A stretch of 64,000 nt of DNA. Source: Petrolisthes cinctipes (lineage: Eukaryota; Arthropoda; Malacostraca; Decapoda; Porcellanidae). The notes under the pieces were generated by a model. That model did not search any database and had not been told where the DNA came from. It saw only the letters and a program-made list of their open reading frames with translations. The position numbers were made by a program, and so were the translations under genes. Shown in pieces: positions 34,965-43,946 of this stretch (its first letter is position 1; every line of letters starts with the position of its first letter). Location: the NCBI GenBank assembly GCA_033782935.1, contig JAWQEG010000135.1, positions 1,118,501-1,182,500 on the forward strand. Direction: 5' to 3'.

Positions 34965-35957
34965 TTGAAACACAGGAGGCTGACGCGGGAGGTAAACCTC
35001 CACCTGTCCCCCGCACACAGGGACCTTCCCAGGCAAGCGTCCCCCTCTCTCCACCGCCTCCTTCGCCCCTGGCTACGTCCCGGTGCCCTGCGTCAGCGGG
35101 TCCCCTGGGTGTTCCCTCCCCCGGGGATTACGGTGGCGACAGACGCATCGGACGTAGGCTGGGGATACCAGTCTTGCCTGGGACATCAACGGTGCGGGGG
35201 ATGGAAGGAAGGGGAAAGGCTACTGCACATCAACGCCCGGGAGTTGATGGTAGCGAAGGAATGGCTCAACAGACACCCTCAGTTTGCCAGGATAGGCGTC
35301 CGCTTCGATATGGACAACGTTGCGGCCGTGCAGTGCCTACAGAAACAGGGCACCGTACGGTCGGAAATTCTCCTGTCCCTGTCAGAACAGATTTTCGCAA
35401 TAGTGGCCAAGAGGGACATTCACCTCTCGGCCCGCCACGTGCCAGGGCGGGAGAACGATTGGGCGGACGCCCTATCCAGGTTCAGGGGGACGTCAGTCGA
35501 GTGGCAACTGCGTCCCCTTGTGTTCGAGTCTCTCTGCCTTCGCTACGGGACACCGGAGGTGGACCTATTCGCCTCCCCATCCACGGCCCTACTCCCTCTG
35601 TTCCTGACTTTCTCATCCAGAACAGAGGCGGGAGACCCGGACGCCTTCACGGAGGACTGGAACAGGTGGGGTCATCTCTACCTCTTCCCACCCCCAGCCA
35701 CTTCAGTCCTCCTGAAGGCGATCCTCAAGCTGCGCACTTTCAGGGGGAGGGTTCTCCTCATAGCCCCCCTCTGGCCAGCACAGCCGTGGTTCGGAGAGTT
35801 GTCCCGGTGGTGCCCGCATCCCCTTCAGTTGGGATCGGCGTGCCTCTCCAGCACCCTGTCTGCACCACTCCAAGCGTCACTGAAACTACACGCTTGGAGT
35901 TTCTATGGGGAGTCCTCAGCAAAAGGTTCACTAAGGAGACAGTGGACAAGATGTTGA
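34965..35957 (+). CDS. pol: Pol, RNase H and Dam-methylase-like region (downstream of the nonsense codon)
   Basis: Continuation of the RT frame. The RNase H domain degrades RNA in the RNA-DNA hybrid. Its four acidic residues are present: Asp in TDAS (35142-35144), Glu in NAREL (35241-35243), Asp in FDMDN (35307-35315), and Asp in NDWADALSR (35466-35468). Downstream is the region that DIRS elements share with phage-type adenine methylases: GTPEVDLFAS, then FPPP (35685-35696) at the place of the usual NPPY-like motif, then WPAQPW (35772-35789). Whether it is catalytic is unknown. There is no ATG at the start, so this part is made only by readthrough of the TGA. It ends at TGA 35955-35957, overlapping the recombinase ATG. 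Confidence 0.88.
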   Translation: MKHRRLTREVNLHLSPAHRDLPRQASPSLHRLLRPWLRPGALRQRVPWVFPPPGITVATDASDVGWGYQSCLGHQRCGGWKEGERLLHINARELMVAKEWLNRHPQFARIGVRFDMDNVAAVQCLQKQGTVRSEILLSLSEQIFAIVAKRDIHLSARHVPGRENDWADALSRFRGTSVEWQLRPLVFESLCLRYGTPEVDLFASPSTALLPLFLTFSSRTEAGDPDAFTEDWNRWGHLYLFPPPATSVLLKAILKLRTFRGRVLLIAPLWPAQPWFGELSRWCPHPLQLGSACLSSTLSAPLQASLKLHAWSFYGESSAKGSLRRQWTRC

Positions 35958-36937
35958 GGGCTCATCGTCAGTCTTCGGTGCGACAATACGAATCGTGCTG
36001 GAAAAGATTCCAGGACTTCTTGCGAAGACACCCCTCCAGGGTCATCTCGGAGGACACAGTCCTGGAATTCCTCACGTGGCTCGCCGATTCCACCAACAGG
36101 GCCCCGGCGACGGTGCTTGCGCATCACGCAGCCCTGTCTGATCCCCTCCTCCTGGGTTTTAACATTAAGGTTTCGGAGAGGCCTCTCTCTCTCCTGAGGA
36201 TGGGGATTCGGGCGGGGACCGCACCTCACCGGGCCCAGACACCCTCCTGGTCCCTTCATCGTGTCCTTTCCTACCTGACCTTCGAGGGGGTCCCTCTGGA
36301 GGTTTGTCACCTCCTCCAGAAAGCTCTCTTCCTGCTCGCCTTAGCTACAGGTTACAGGGCTTCTCAGTTGGCAGCCCTGACCCGTCACACAGCCTTTTCT
36401 TCAGTAACCCCTAACCTTACTTCCTTAACCATTTCCCCCTCCCCTGCTTTTCTAGCTAAGAACGAGCAGGCTGACGACAGAATTGGCCCTCTCGCAGTAC
36501 CCTCGTTCCTGAGGGATGGAAATTTCCACCCCCTCTGCCCAGTCCACGCCTTTGTTGCATACGTGGAGGCGACGAGAGGGGCTTCTCCGGACCACCTCTT
36601 CTACAACTCTAGGTCCGGTAACCCTCTCTTCCCTAGGTCAATCGCTCGCCTTCTCTGCCGAGTGATAGAGAACGGGGATCCCGGACACGCCCCGAGGGCT
36701 CACAGCATTAGGGGCGTGGCCGCCTCCCTCGCCTTCCTCAGGACTCACTCGGTGGAGAGGGTCAGGGATTTAGGGGGCTGGGCGTCCACTTCCTCCTTCA
36801 GGACGAGGTACCTGTTCCACTCGCTCTCCCCTACCCCCTGTGTGGCTATGGGTACTCCACCTCCTATTCCCCAGGGTCCCCGCGGGAGACACATGGGGGG
36901 GAGGGGCCGCCCGAAGAGAAAAGGTCGGGTGATTTAA
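35951..36937 (+). CDS. Tyrosine recombinase (DIRS integrase)
   Basis: DNA strand-exchange enzyme that inserts the circular intermediate. The frame is open far upstream (from 34658), but the part before about 35850 is a shadow of pol. I choose the ATG at 35951, which overlaps the pol stop as ATGTTGA and begins just ahead of the recombinase N-terminal domain (QYESCWKRFQDFLRR, LEFLTWLA). The product is 328 residues. Catalytic set: Arg136 in ATGYRASQLAAL, a candidate Lys170 in FLAKNEQ, His251 and Arg254 in AHSIRGVAAS, Trp277 in LGGWAS, and nucleophile Tyr287 in RTRYLFH. All are intact. The tail is basic (RGRPKRKGR). It may be translated by reinitiation after pol or from its own RNA. The full catalytic set makes this domain likely active. 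Confidence 0.93.
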   Translation: MLRAHRQSSVRQYESCWKRFQDFLRRHPSRVISEDTVLEFLTWLADSTNRAPATVLAHHAALSDPLLLGFNIKVSERPLSLLRMGIRAGTAPHRAQTPSWSLHRVLSYLTFEGVPLEVCHLLQKALFLLALATGYRASQLAALTRHTAFSSVTPNLTSLTISPSPAFLAKNEQADDRIGPLAVPSFLRDGNFHPLCPVHAFVAYVEATRGASPDHLFYNSRSGNPLFPRSIARLLCRVIENGDPGHAPRAHSIRGVAASLAFLRTHSVERVRDLGGWASTSSFRTRYLFHSLSPTPCVAMGTPPPIPQGPRGRHMGGRGRPKRKGRVI

Positions 36938-37031
36938 GTCCCGTCACATCATCCCATACCTCATCCACATCTTGTACAGCTTCATACTCATCCCCATTCT
37001 TCACGTGTACATATGGTGAAAGAGAGTCTAT

Positions 37032-37037
37032 AATAAA
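37032..37037 (+). promoter_or_regulatory. Poly(A) signal AATAAA
   Basis: AATAAA lies 95 bases after the recombinase stop and is followed within about 25 bases by a GT-rich stretch (TTCTTGTGTATTC). It is the first such signal downstream of the genes. Confidence 0.6.
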
Positions 37038-37209
37038 TTACATTGTTACGGAATTCTTGTGTATTCATTTTCCAAACAATTATTTAACTACGATGAGTGA
37101 CAGGAGATATTATTACACAGGATATCTGGATCCTAGTGTTCTCCTTCATCCCCTCGGGATCACATTACCTGAGCGAGGGCCATAGCCCTAACTCAGAAGA
37201 CTTGAATAA

Positions 37210-37239
37210 GGGGGGGGGGGGAAGAAAAGGGGGGGGGGG
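37210..37239 (+). other. Paired G-runs
   Basis: Twelve Gs (37210-37221), then AAGAAAA, then eleven Gs (37229-37239). The tract could form a G-quadruplex and is also prone to sequencing or assembly length error. Confidence 0.7.
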
Positions 37240-37521
37240 AGTATCCATGGGCACCTCCCCCCTCCTCTCCTAGGCCCGAACCCTCGAGTCTACCTATAAA
37301 GACTTTATGTGTAACAATTCTGGTCTATAACAGAATGGTCTACGGTTATATGGTATAAGCTACTTCTCCCCCACCACGGCGTTTCACCTAGCCAGTGTCG
37401 GGAGGGGCGTTAGCTGCTGCCTCACCGGGCTCGGTTACCTTTCCTGCCCTCCGCTCTCAACCACTCTTAACTAGCACGTGATTGCCTCCACCTCACCTCC
37501 CACCTACCGCATCGCATGCAT

Positions 37522-37621
37522 AGCAAACAGCTGTGCTGGTTTCACTATACCAATAATAGTGCATTTGTCGCGGCTTCTAGCCGCTTAAATTGTATTTATT
37601 GGTTGTGAAACCAGCACAGCT
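37522..37621 (-). repeat. Internal complementary region (ICR)
   Basis: Positions 37522-37554 are the reverse complement of the left end (30511-30543, one mismatch). Positions 37555-37556 (AA) complement a TT core. Positions 37557-37621 are the perfect reverse complement of the right end (37875-37939, 65 bp). Read on the minus strand, the ICR is therefore the right end joined through TT to the left end, which is the junction of a circularised element. Family knowledge: in DIRS-1 the ICR lies just inside the right ITR and is thought to guide completion of the ends. Confidence 0.95.
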
Positions 37622-37677
37622 TCTACTGTCCCACCCACCTCCCGCTGCGCCAGGCACTCACTTCTTTTTCATTGGAT
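37622..37677 (+). other. Spacer between ICR and right ITR
   Basis: Fifty-six bases, pyrimidine-rich, with no match to the left side of the element. It marks where complementarity to the left end stops (left ITR flank CTCTGTCGCGG against ATTGGAT here). Confidence 0.6.
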
Positions 37678-37889
37678 TGGGCGAGCGGTATTCAGCGGAG
37701 GAGGGGCTTAATACCTCACCTCACCACCACCAGGTGGCTCCACTATCAGTACAGCGCCAGATTTGAATTTTATTTACTTCTGATGAACGTCACGGAATTG
37801 ACCCTTCCAACCCAGATTATGCCTACACGGGGCCTGGGCTTGTGAAGGGGCCTATTCTATAGCAAACAGCAAACAGCTGTGCTGGTTTC
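37678..37889 (-). repeat. Right inverted terminal repeat (212 bp)
   Basis: Inverted partner of 30522-30733 with no difference seen. It begins TGGGCGAGCGG and ends CTGTGCTGGTTTC. Fifty more element bases follow before the satellite resumes, so the two ends are asymmetric. Confidence 0.96.
37727..37740 (+). promoter_or_regulatory. CTCF-like core in the right ITR
   Basis: Plus-strand CCACCAGGTGGCTC, the mirror of 30671-30684. Because the ITRs are inverted, the two motifs point outward from the element. Confidence 0.35.
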
Positions 37890-37939
37890 ACAACCAATAA
37901 ATACAATTTAAGCGGCTAGAAGCCGCGACAAATGCACTA
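37875..37939 (+). repeat. Right terminal segment with a short hairpin
   Basis: These 65 bases are perfectly complementary to 37557-37621. They contain a 6-bp stem with a 3-base loop (GCGGCT-AGA-AGCCGC, 37912-37926) and end GCACTA before the TT core at 37940-37941. The hairpin has no counterpart at the left end. Confidence 0.9.
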
Positions 37940-37941
37940 TT

Positions 37942-40900
37942 TGAGCATGTTTTGGGTCTGTATCTTGAAAACATTCTAACTAGGAGTAGGGATGTACAGA
38001 TCGCTTATGGGACCCAAAAATACCGAATTTTCGGGTGTTTTGAGCCTGAATTTGAGATATAAAAGGGTACAGAAGATGAATGCACATATCGACTTTGGAG
38101 ACTTAAAATATCGATTTTCAGCATGTTTTGGGCCTGTATTTTGAAAACATTCTAGTACTGAGTAGGCATGTACAGATCGCTTCTGGGACCCCAAAATATC
38201 GAGTTTTTGGGTGTTTTGGACCTCAATTTGAGATATTGACTTTGCGCACCTAAAATATCGATTTTTAGCATGTTTTGGGCCTATATTTTGAAAATATTCT
38301 AGCACTGAGTAGGCATATACAGATCGCTTCTGGGACCCAAAAATACCGAATTTTCGGGTGTTTTGAGCCTGAATTTGAGATATAAATGGGTACAGAAGAT
38401 GCATGCACATATTGACTTTGGGCACCTAAAATATCGAATTTCAGCATGTTTTTGGCCTGTATTTTGAAAATACTCTAACTAGGAGTAGATATGTACAGAT
38501 CGCTTCTGGGACACCAAAATATCGAATTTTCGGGTGTTTTGAGCCTGAATTTGAGATATAAACAGGTACAGAAGATGCATGCACATATCGACATTGGACA
38601 CTTAAAATATCGATTTTCAGCATGTTTTGGGCCTGCATAAGCGTAGGCATGTACAGATAGCTTCTGGGACCCCAAAATATCGAATTTTCGGGTGTTTCAA
38701 GGTTGAATTTGAGAAATAAACGAGTGCAGAAGATGCATACACATGTTGACTTTGGGCACCTAAAATATCGATTTTCAGCATGTTTTGGGTTTGCATCTGC
38801 GTAGGCATGTACAAATAGCTTCTGGGACCCCAAAATATCGAATTTTCGGGTGTTTGGAGCCTGAATTTGAGATATAAACGGGTACAGAAGATGCATCCAC
38901 ATATCGACTTTTGGGCACCTAAATGATCGATTTTCAGTATGTTTTGGGCCTGTATATTGAAAATACTCTAACACGGAGTAGGCATGTACAGATAGCTTCT
39001 GGGACCCCAAAATATCGAATTTTTGGGTGTTTTTGGACTGAATTTGAGATATCGACTTTGGGCACCTAAAATATCGATTTTTAGCATGTTTTGGGCCTAT
39101 ATTTTGAAAATATTCTAGCACTGAGTAGGCATGTACAGATCGCTTCTGGGACCCCAAAATATCGAATTTTCGGTTGTTTTGAGACTGAATTTGAGATATA
39201 AACGGGTACAGAAGATGCATGCACATATCGACTTTTGGGCACCTAAAATATCGATTTTGAGCATGTTTTGGGTCTGTATTTTGAAAACATTCTAACTAGG
39301 AGTAGGGATGTACAGATCGCTTCTAGGACCCCAAAATACCGAATTTTCGGGTTTTTTGAGCCTGAATTTGAGATATAAACGGGTACAAAAGATGCATGCA
39401 CATATTGACTTTGGGCACCTAAAATATCGATTTTCAGCATGGTTTGGGCCTGTATTTTGAAAATACTCTAACTAGGAGTAGGCATGTACAGATCGCTTCT
39501 GGGACCCCAATATATCGAATTTTCGGGTGTTTTGAGCCTGAGTTTGAGATATAAACGGGTACAGAAGATGCATGCACATATCGACTTTGGACACTTAAAA
39601 TATCGATTTTTAGCATGTTTTGAGCCTATATTTTGAAAACATTCTAGCACTTTCTAGACATGTTCAGTTCGCTTCTGGGACCCAAAATTATCGAATTTCG
39701 AGTGTTTTGAGGTTGAATATGAGATATAAACGAGTGCAGAAGATGCATACACATGTTCAATTTGGCTACCTAAAATATCGATTTTTAGCATGTTTTGGGC
39801 CTGCATCTGAGTAGGCATGTACAGATCGCTTCTGGGACCCCTAAAAATCGAATTTTCGGGTTTTTGGAGCCTGAATTTGAGATATAAACGGGTACAGAAG
39901 ATGCAAGCACATATCGACTTTTGGGCACCTAAAAGATCGATTTTCAGTATGTTTTGGGCCTGTATTTTGAAAATACTCTAACACGGAGTAGGCATGTACA
40001 GTTCGCTTCTGAGACCCCAAAATATCGAATTATAGGGTGTTTTGGGCCTGAATTTGAGATATCGACTTTGGGCACCTAAAATATCGATTTTCAGCATGTT
40101 TTGGGCCTATATTTTGAAAATATTCTAGCACTAAGTAGGCATGTACAGATCACTTCAGGAACCCCAAAATATCGAATTTTCGGGTGTTTTGAGCCTGAAT
40201 TTGAGATATAAACGGGTACAGAAGATGCATGCACATATCGACTTTGGACACTTAAAATATCGATTTTTAGCATGTTTTGAGCCTATATTTTGAAAAAATT
40301 CTAGCACTAAGTAGGCATGTACAGATCGCTTTTGGGACCCAAAAATATCGAATTTTCGGGTATTTTGAGGTTGAATTTGGGATATAAACGGGTGCAGAAG
40401 ATGCATAGACATGTTGACTTTGGTCACCTAAAATATCGATTTTCAGCTTGTTTTGGGCCTGTATTTTGAAAATACTCTAACACGGCGTAAGCAAGTACAG
40501 ATCGCTTCTGGGACCCCAAAATATCGAATTTTCGGGTGTTTTGAGCCTGAATTTGAGATATAAACGGGTACAGAAGATGCATCCTCATATCGACTTTTGA
40601 GCACCTAAAAGATCGATTTTCAGTATGTTTTGGGCCTGTATATTGAAAATACTCTTACAGGGAGTAGGCATGTACAGATCGCTTTTGGGACCCCAAAATA
40701 TCGAATTTTTGGGTGTTTTTAGCCGGAATTTGAGATATCAACTTTGGGCACCTAAAATATCGATTTTTAGCATGTTTTGGGCCTACATTTTGAAAATATT
40801 CTAGCACTGAGTAGGCATGTACAGATCGCTTCTGGGACGCCAAAATATCGAATTTTCGGGTGTTTTGAGCCTGAATTTGAAATATAAACAGGTATAGAAG

Positions 40901-40943
40901 ATGCATGCACATATCGACTTTTGGGCACCTAAAATATCGATTT
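37942..40943. repeat. 3.0-kb tandem duplication, copy 1 (left edge is the element junction)
   Basis: Matches 40944-43946 at offsets of 3001-3003. Shared private variants include GTTTGCATCTGCGTAGGC (38790 and 41792) and GCACTTTCTAGACATGTTC (39649 and 42650). The left end as seen is the retrotransposon junction. The matching sequence upstream of 40944 resembles the satellite left of the element (about 30060-30510). Confidence 0.82.
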
Positions 40944-43900
40944 TGAGCATGTTTTTGGTCTGTATCTTGAAAACATTCTAACTAGGAGTAGGGATGTACA
41001 GATCGCTTATGGGACCCAAAAATACCGAATTTTCGGGTGTATTGAACCTGAATTTGAGATATAAAAGGGTACAGAAGATGCATGCACATATCGACTTTGG
41101 AGACTTAAAATATCGATTTTCAGCATGTTTTGGGCCTGTATTTTGAAAACATTCTAGTACTGAGTAGGCATGTACAGATCGCTTCTGGGACCCCAAAATA
41201 TCGAGTTTTTGGGTGTTTTGGACCTCAATTTGAGATATCGACTTTGCGCACCTAAAATATCGATTTTTAGCATGTTTTGGGCCTATATTTTGAAAATATT
41301 CTAGCACTGAGTAGGCATATACAGATCGCTTCTGGGACCCAAAAATACCGAATTTTCGGGTGTTTTGAGCCTGAATTTGAGATATAAACGGGTACAGAAG
41401 ATGCATGCACATATTGACTTTGGGCACCTAAAATATCGAATTTTAGCATGTTTTGGGCCTGTATTTTGAAAATACTCTAACTAGGAGTAGATATGTACAG
41501 ATCGCTTCTGGGACACCAATATATCGAATTTTCGGATGTTTTGAGCCTGAATTTGAGATATAAACAGGTACAGAAGATGTATTCACATATCGACTTTGGA
41601 CACTTAAAATATCGATTTTCAGCATGTTTTGGGCCTGCATAAGCGTAGGCATGTACAGATAGCTTCTGGGACCCCAAAATATCGATTTTCGGGTGTTTCA
41701 AGGTTGAATTTGAGAAATAAACGAGTGCAGAAGATGCATACACATGTTGACTTTGGGCACCTAAAATATCGATTTTCAGCATGTTTTGGGTTTGCATCTG
41801 CGTAGGCATGTACAGATAGCTTCTGGGACCCCAAAATATCGAATTTTCGGGTGTTTGGAGCCTGAATTTGAGATATAAACGGGTACAGAAGATGCATCCA
41901 CATATCGACTTTTGGGCACCTAAATGATCGATTTTCAGTATGTTTTGGGCCTGTATATTGATAATACTCTAACACGGAGTAGGCATGTACAGATCGCTTC
42001 TGGGACCCCAAAATATCGAATTTTTGGGTGTTTTTGGCCTGAATTTGAGATATCGACTTTGGGCACCTAAAATATCGATTTTTAGCATGTTTTGGGCCTA
42101 TATTTTGAAAATATTCTAGCACTGAGTAGGCATGTACAGATCGCTTCTGGGACCCCAAAATATCGAATTTTCGGTTGTTTTGAGCCTGAATTTGAGATAT
42201 AAACGGGTACAGAAGATGCATGCACATATCGACTTTTGGGCACCTAAAATATCGATTTTGAGCATGTTTTGGGTCTGTATTTTGAAAACATTCTAACTAG
42301 GAGTAGGGATGTACAGATCGCTTCTAGGACCCCAAAATACCGAATTTTCGGGTTTTTTGAGCCTGAATTTGAGATATAAACGGGTACAGAAGATGCATGC
42401 ACATATTGAGTTTGGGCACCTAAAATATCGATTTTCAGCATGTATTGGGCCTGTATTTTGAAAATACTCTAACTAGGAGTAGGCATGTACAGATCGCTTC
42501 TGGGACCCCAATATATCGAATTTTAGGGTGTTTTGAGCCTGAGTTTGAGATATAAACGGGTACAGAAGATGCATGCACATATCGACTTTGGACACTTAAA
42601 ATATCGATTTTTAGCATGTTTTGAGCCTATATTTTGAAAACATTCTAGCACTTTCTAGACATGTTCAGTTCGCATCTGGGACCCAAAATTATCGAATTTC
42701 GAGTGTTTTGAGGTTGAATATGAGATATAAACGAGTGCAGAAGATGCATACACATGTTCAATTTGGCTACCTAAAATATCGATTTTTAGCATGTTTTGGG
42801 CCTGCATCTGAGTAGGCATGTACAGATCGCTTCTGGGACCCCAAAATATCGAATTTTCGGGTTTTTGGAGCCTGAATTTGAGATATAAACGGGTACAGAA
42901 GATGCATGCACATATCGACTTTTGGGCACATAAAAGATCGATTTTCAGTATGTTTTGGGCCTGTATTTTGAAAATAGTCTAACACGGAGTAGGCATGTAC
43001 AGTTCGCTTCTGGGACCCCAAAATATCGAATTTTAGGGTGTTTTGGGCCTGAATTTGAGATATCGACTTTGGGCACCTAAAATATCGATTTTTAGCATGT
43101 TTTGGGCCTATATTTTGAAAATATTCTAGCACTAAGTAGGCATGTACAGATCACTTCAGGAACCCCAAAATATCGAATTTTCGGGTGTTTTTTGAGCCTG
43201 AATTTGAGATATAAACGGGTACAGAAGATGCATGCACATATCGACTTTGGACACTTAAAATATCGATTTTTAGCATGTTTTGAGCCTATATTTTGAAAAA
43301 ATTCTAGCACTAAGTAGGCATGTACAGATCGCTTCTGGGACCCAAAAATATCGAATTTTCGGGTGTTTTGAGGTTGAATTTGGGATATAAACGGGTGCAG
43401 AAGATGCATACACATGTTGACTTTGGTCACCTAAAATATCGATTTTCAGCTTGTTTTGGGCCTGTATTTTGAAAATACTCTAACACGGCGTAAGCAAGTA
43501 CAGATCGCTTCTGGGACCCCAAAATATCGAATTTTCGGGTGTTTTGAACCTGAATTTGAGATATAAACGGGTACAGAAGATGCATCTACATATCGACTTT
43601 TGAGCACCTAAAATATCGATTTTCAGTATGTTTTGGGCCTGTATATTGAAAATACTCTAACAGGGAGTAGGCATGTACAGATCGCTTTTGGGACCCCAAA
43701 ATATCGAATTTTTGGGTGTTTTTAGCCGGAATTTGAGATATCAACTTTGGGCACCTAAAATATCGATTTTTAGCATGTTTTGGGCCTATATTTTGAAAAT
43801 ATTCTAGCACTGAGTAGGCATGTACAGATCGCTTCTGGGACCCCAAAATATCGAATTTTCGGGTGTTTTGAGCCTGAATTTGAAATATAAACGGGTACAG

Positions 43901-43946
43901 AAGATGCATGCACATATCGACTTTTGGGCACCTAAAATATCGATTT
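40944..43946. repeat. 3.0-kb tandem duplication, copy 2
   Basis: Second copy of 37942-40943, uninterrupted by the retrotransposon. At 40944 it reads GAGCATGTTTTTGGTCTG, the site equivalent to the insertion junction, so it serves as the pre-insertion reference. Confidence 0.82.

Larger units (their letters stand above)
36938..37521 (+). other. Element 3' noncoding region
   Basis: This 584-bp stretch runs between the recombinase stop and the ICR. It holds the poly(A) signal and two G-runs of 11-12 bases (37210-37221, 37229-37239). I recognise no gene or structured RNA. A TATAAA-like string occurs at about 37296 with no other promoter support. Confidence 0.6.
30509..37941 (+). mobile_element. 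DIRS-type tyrosine-recombinase retrotransposon
   Basis: This is a complete element by structure. It has identical inverted terminal repeats of 212 bp, asymmetric outer ends (11 bp left, 50 bp right), an internal complementary region that spells the circle junction, and genes in the order gag, RT-RNase H-methylase-like, tyrosine recombinase. It lacks LTRs, an integrase and a visible protease, as DIRS elements do. It is sharply GC-richer than the satellite around it. The satellite on either side is in register, and no target-site duplication is present beyond a shared TT. The copy carries one premature TGA in pol (34962-34964). The other frames are open and the catalytic residues are present, so it looks like a young copy that could be mobilised in trans. 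Confidence 0.95.

Noticed and set aside
34658..35850. N-terminal 400 codons of the long frame that ends in the recombinase
   Set aside because: This part overlaps RT and RNase H in another frame, has Pro/Arg/Gly-rich composition and no domain. The recombinase proper starts at about 35951.
37296..37301. TATA-box promoter in the 3' region
   Set aside because: A single TATAAA-like string with no other promoter feature. It is expected by chance.
30509..37941. Endogenous retrovirus or LTR element
   Set aside because: Terminal repeats are inverted, not direct. There is no integrase, protease or envelope. The recombinase is of the tyrosine type.
37522..37941. A second, nested non-autonomous element at the right end
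   Set aside because: The apparent extra inverted repeats are fully explained as the ICR plus the right terminus of one DIRS element.
38441..39226. 261-codon minus-strand open frame in the satellite
   Set aside because: It is made of the same satellite units as all others, in shifting phase. It has no domain, no start context, and no match between copies beyond the DNA repeat itself.
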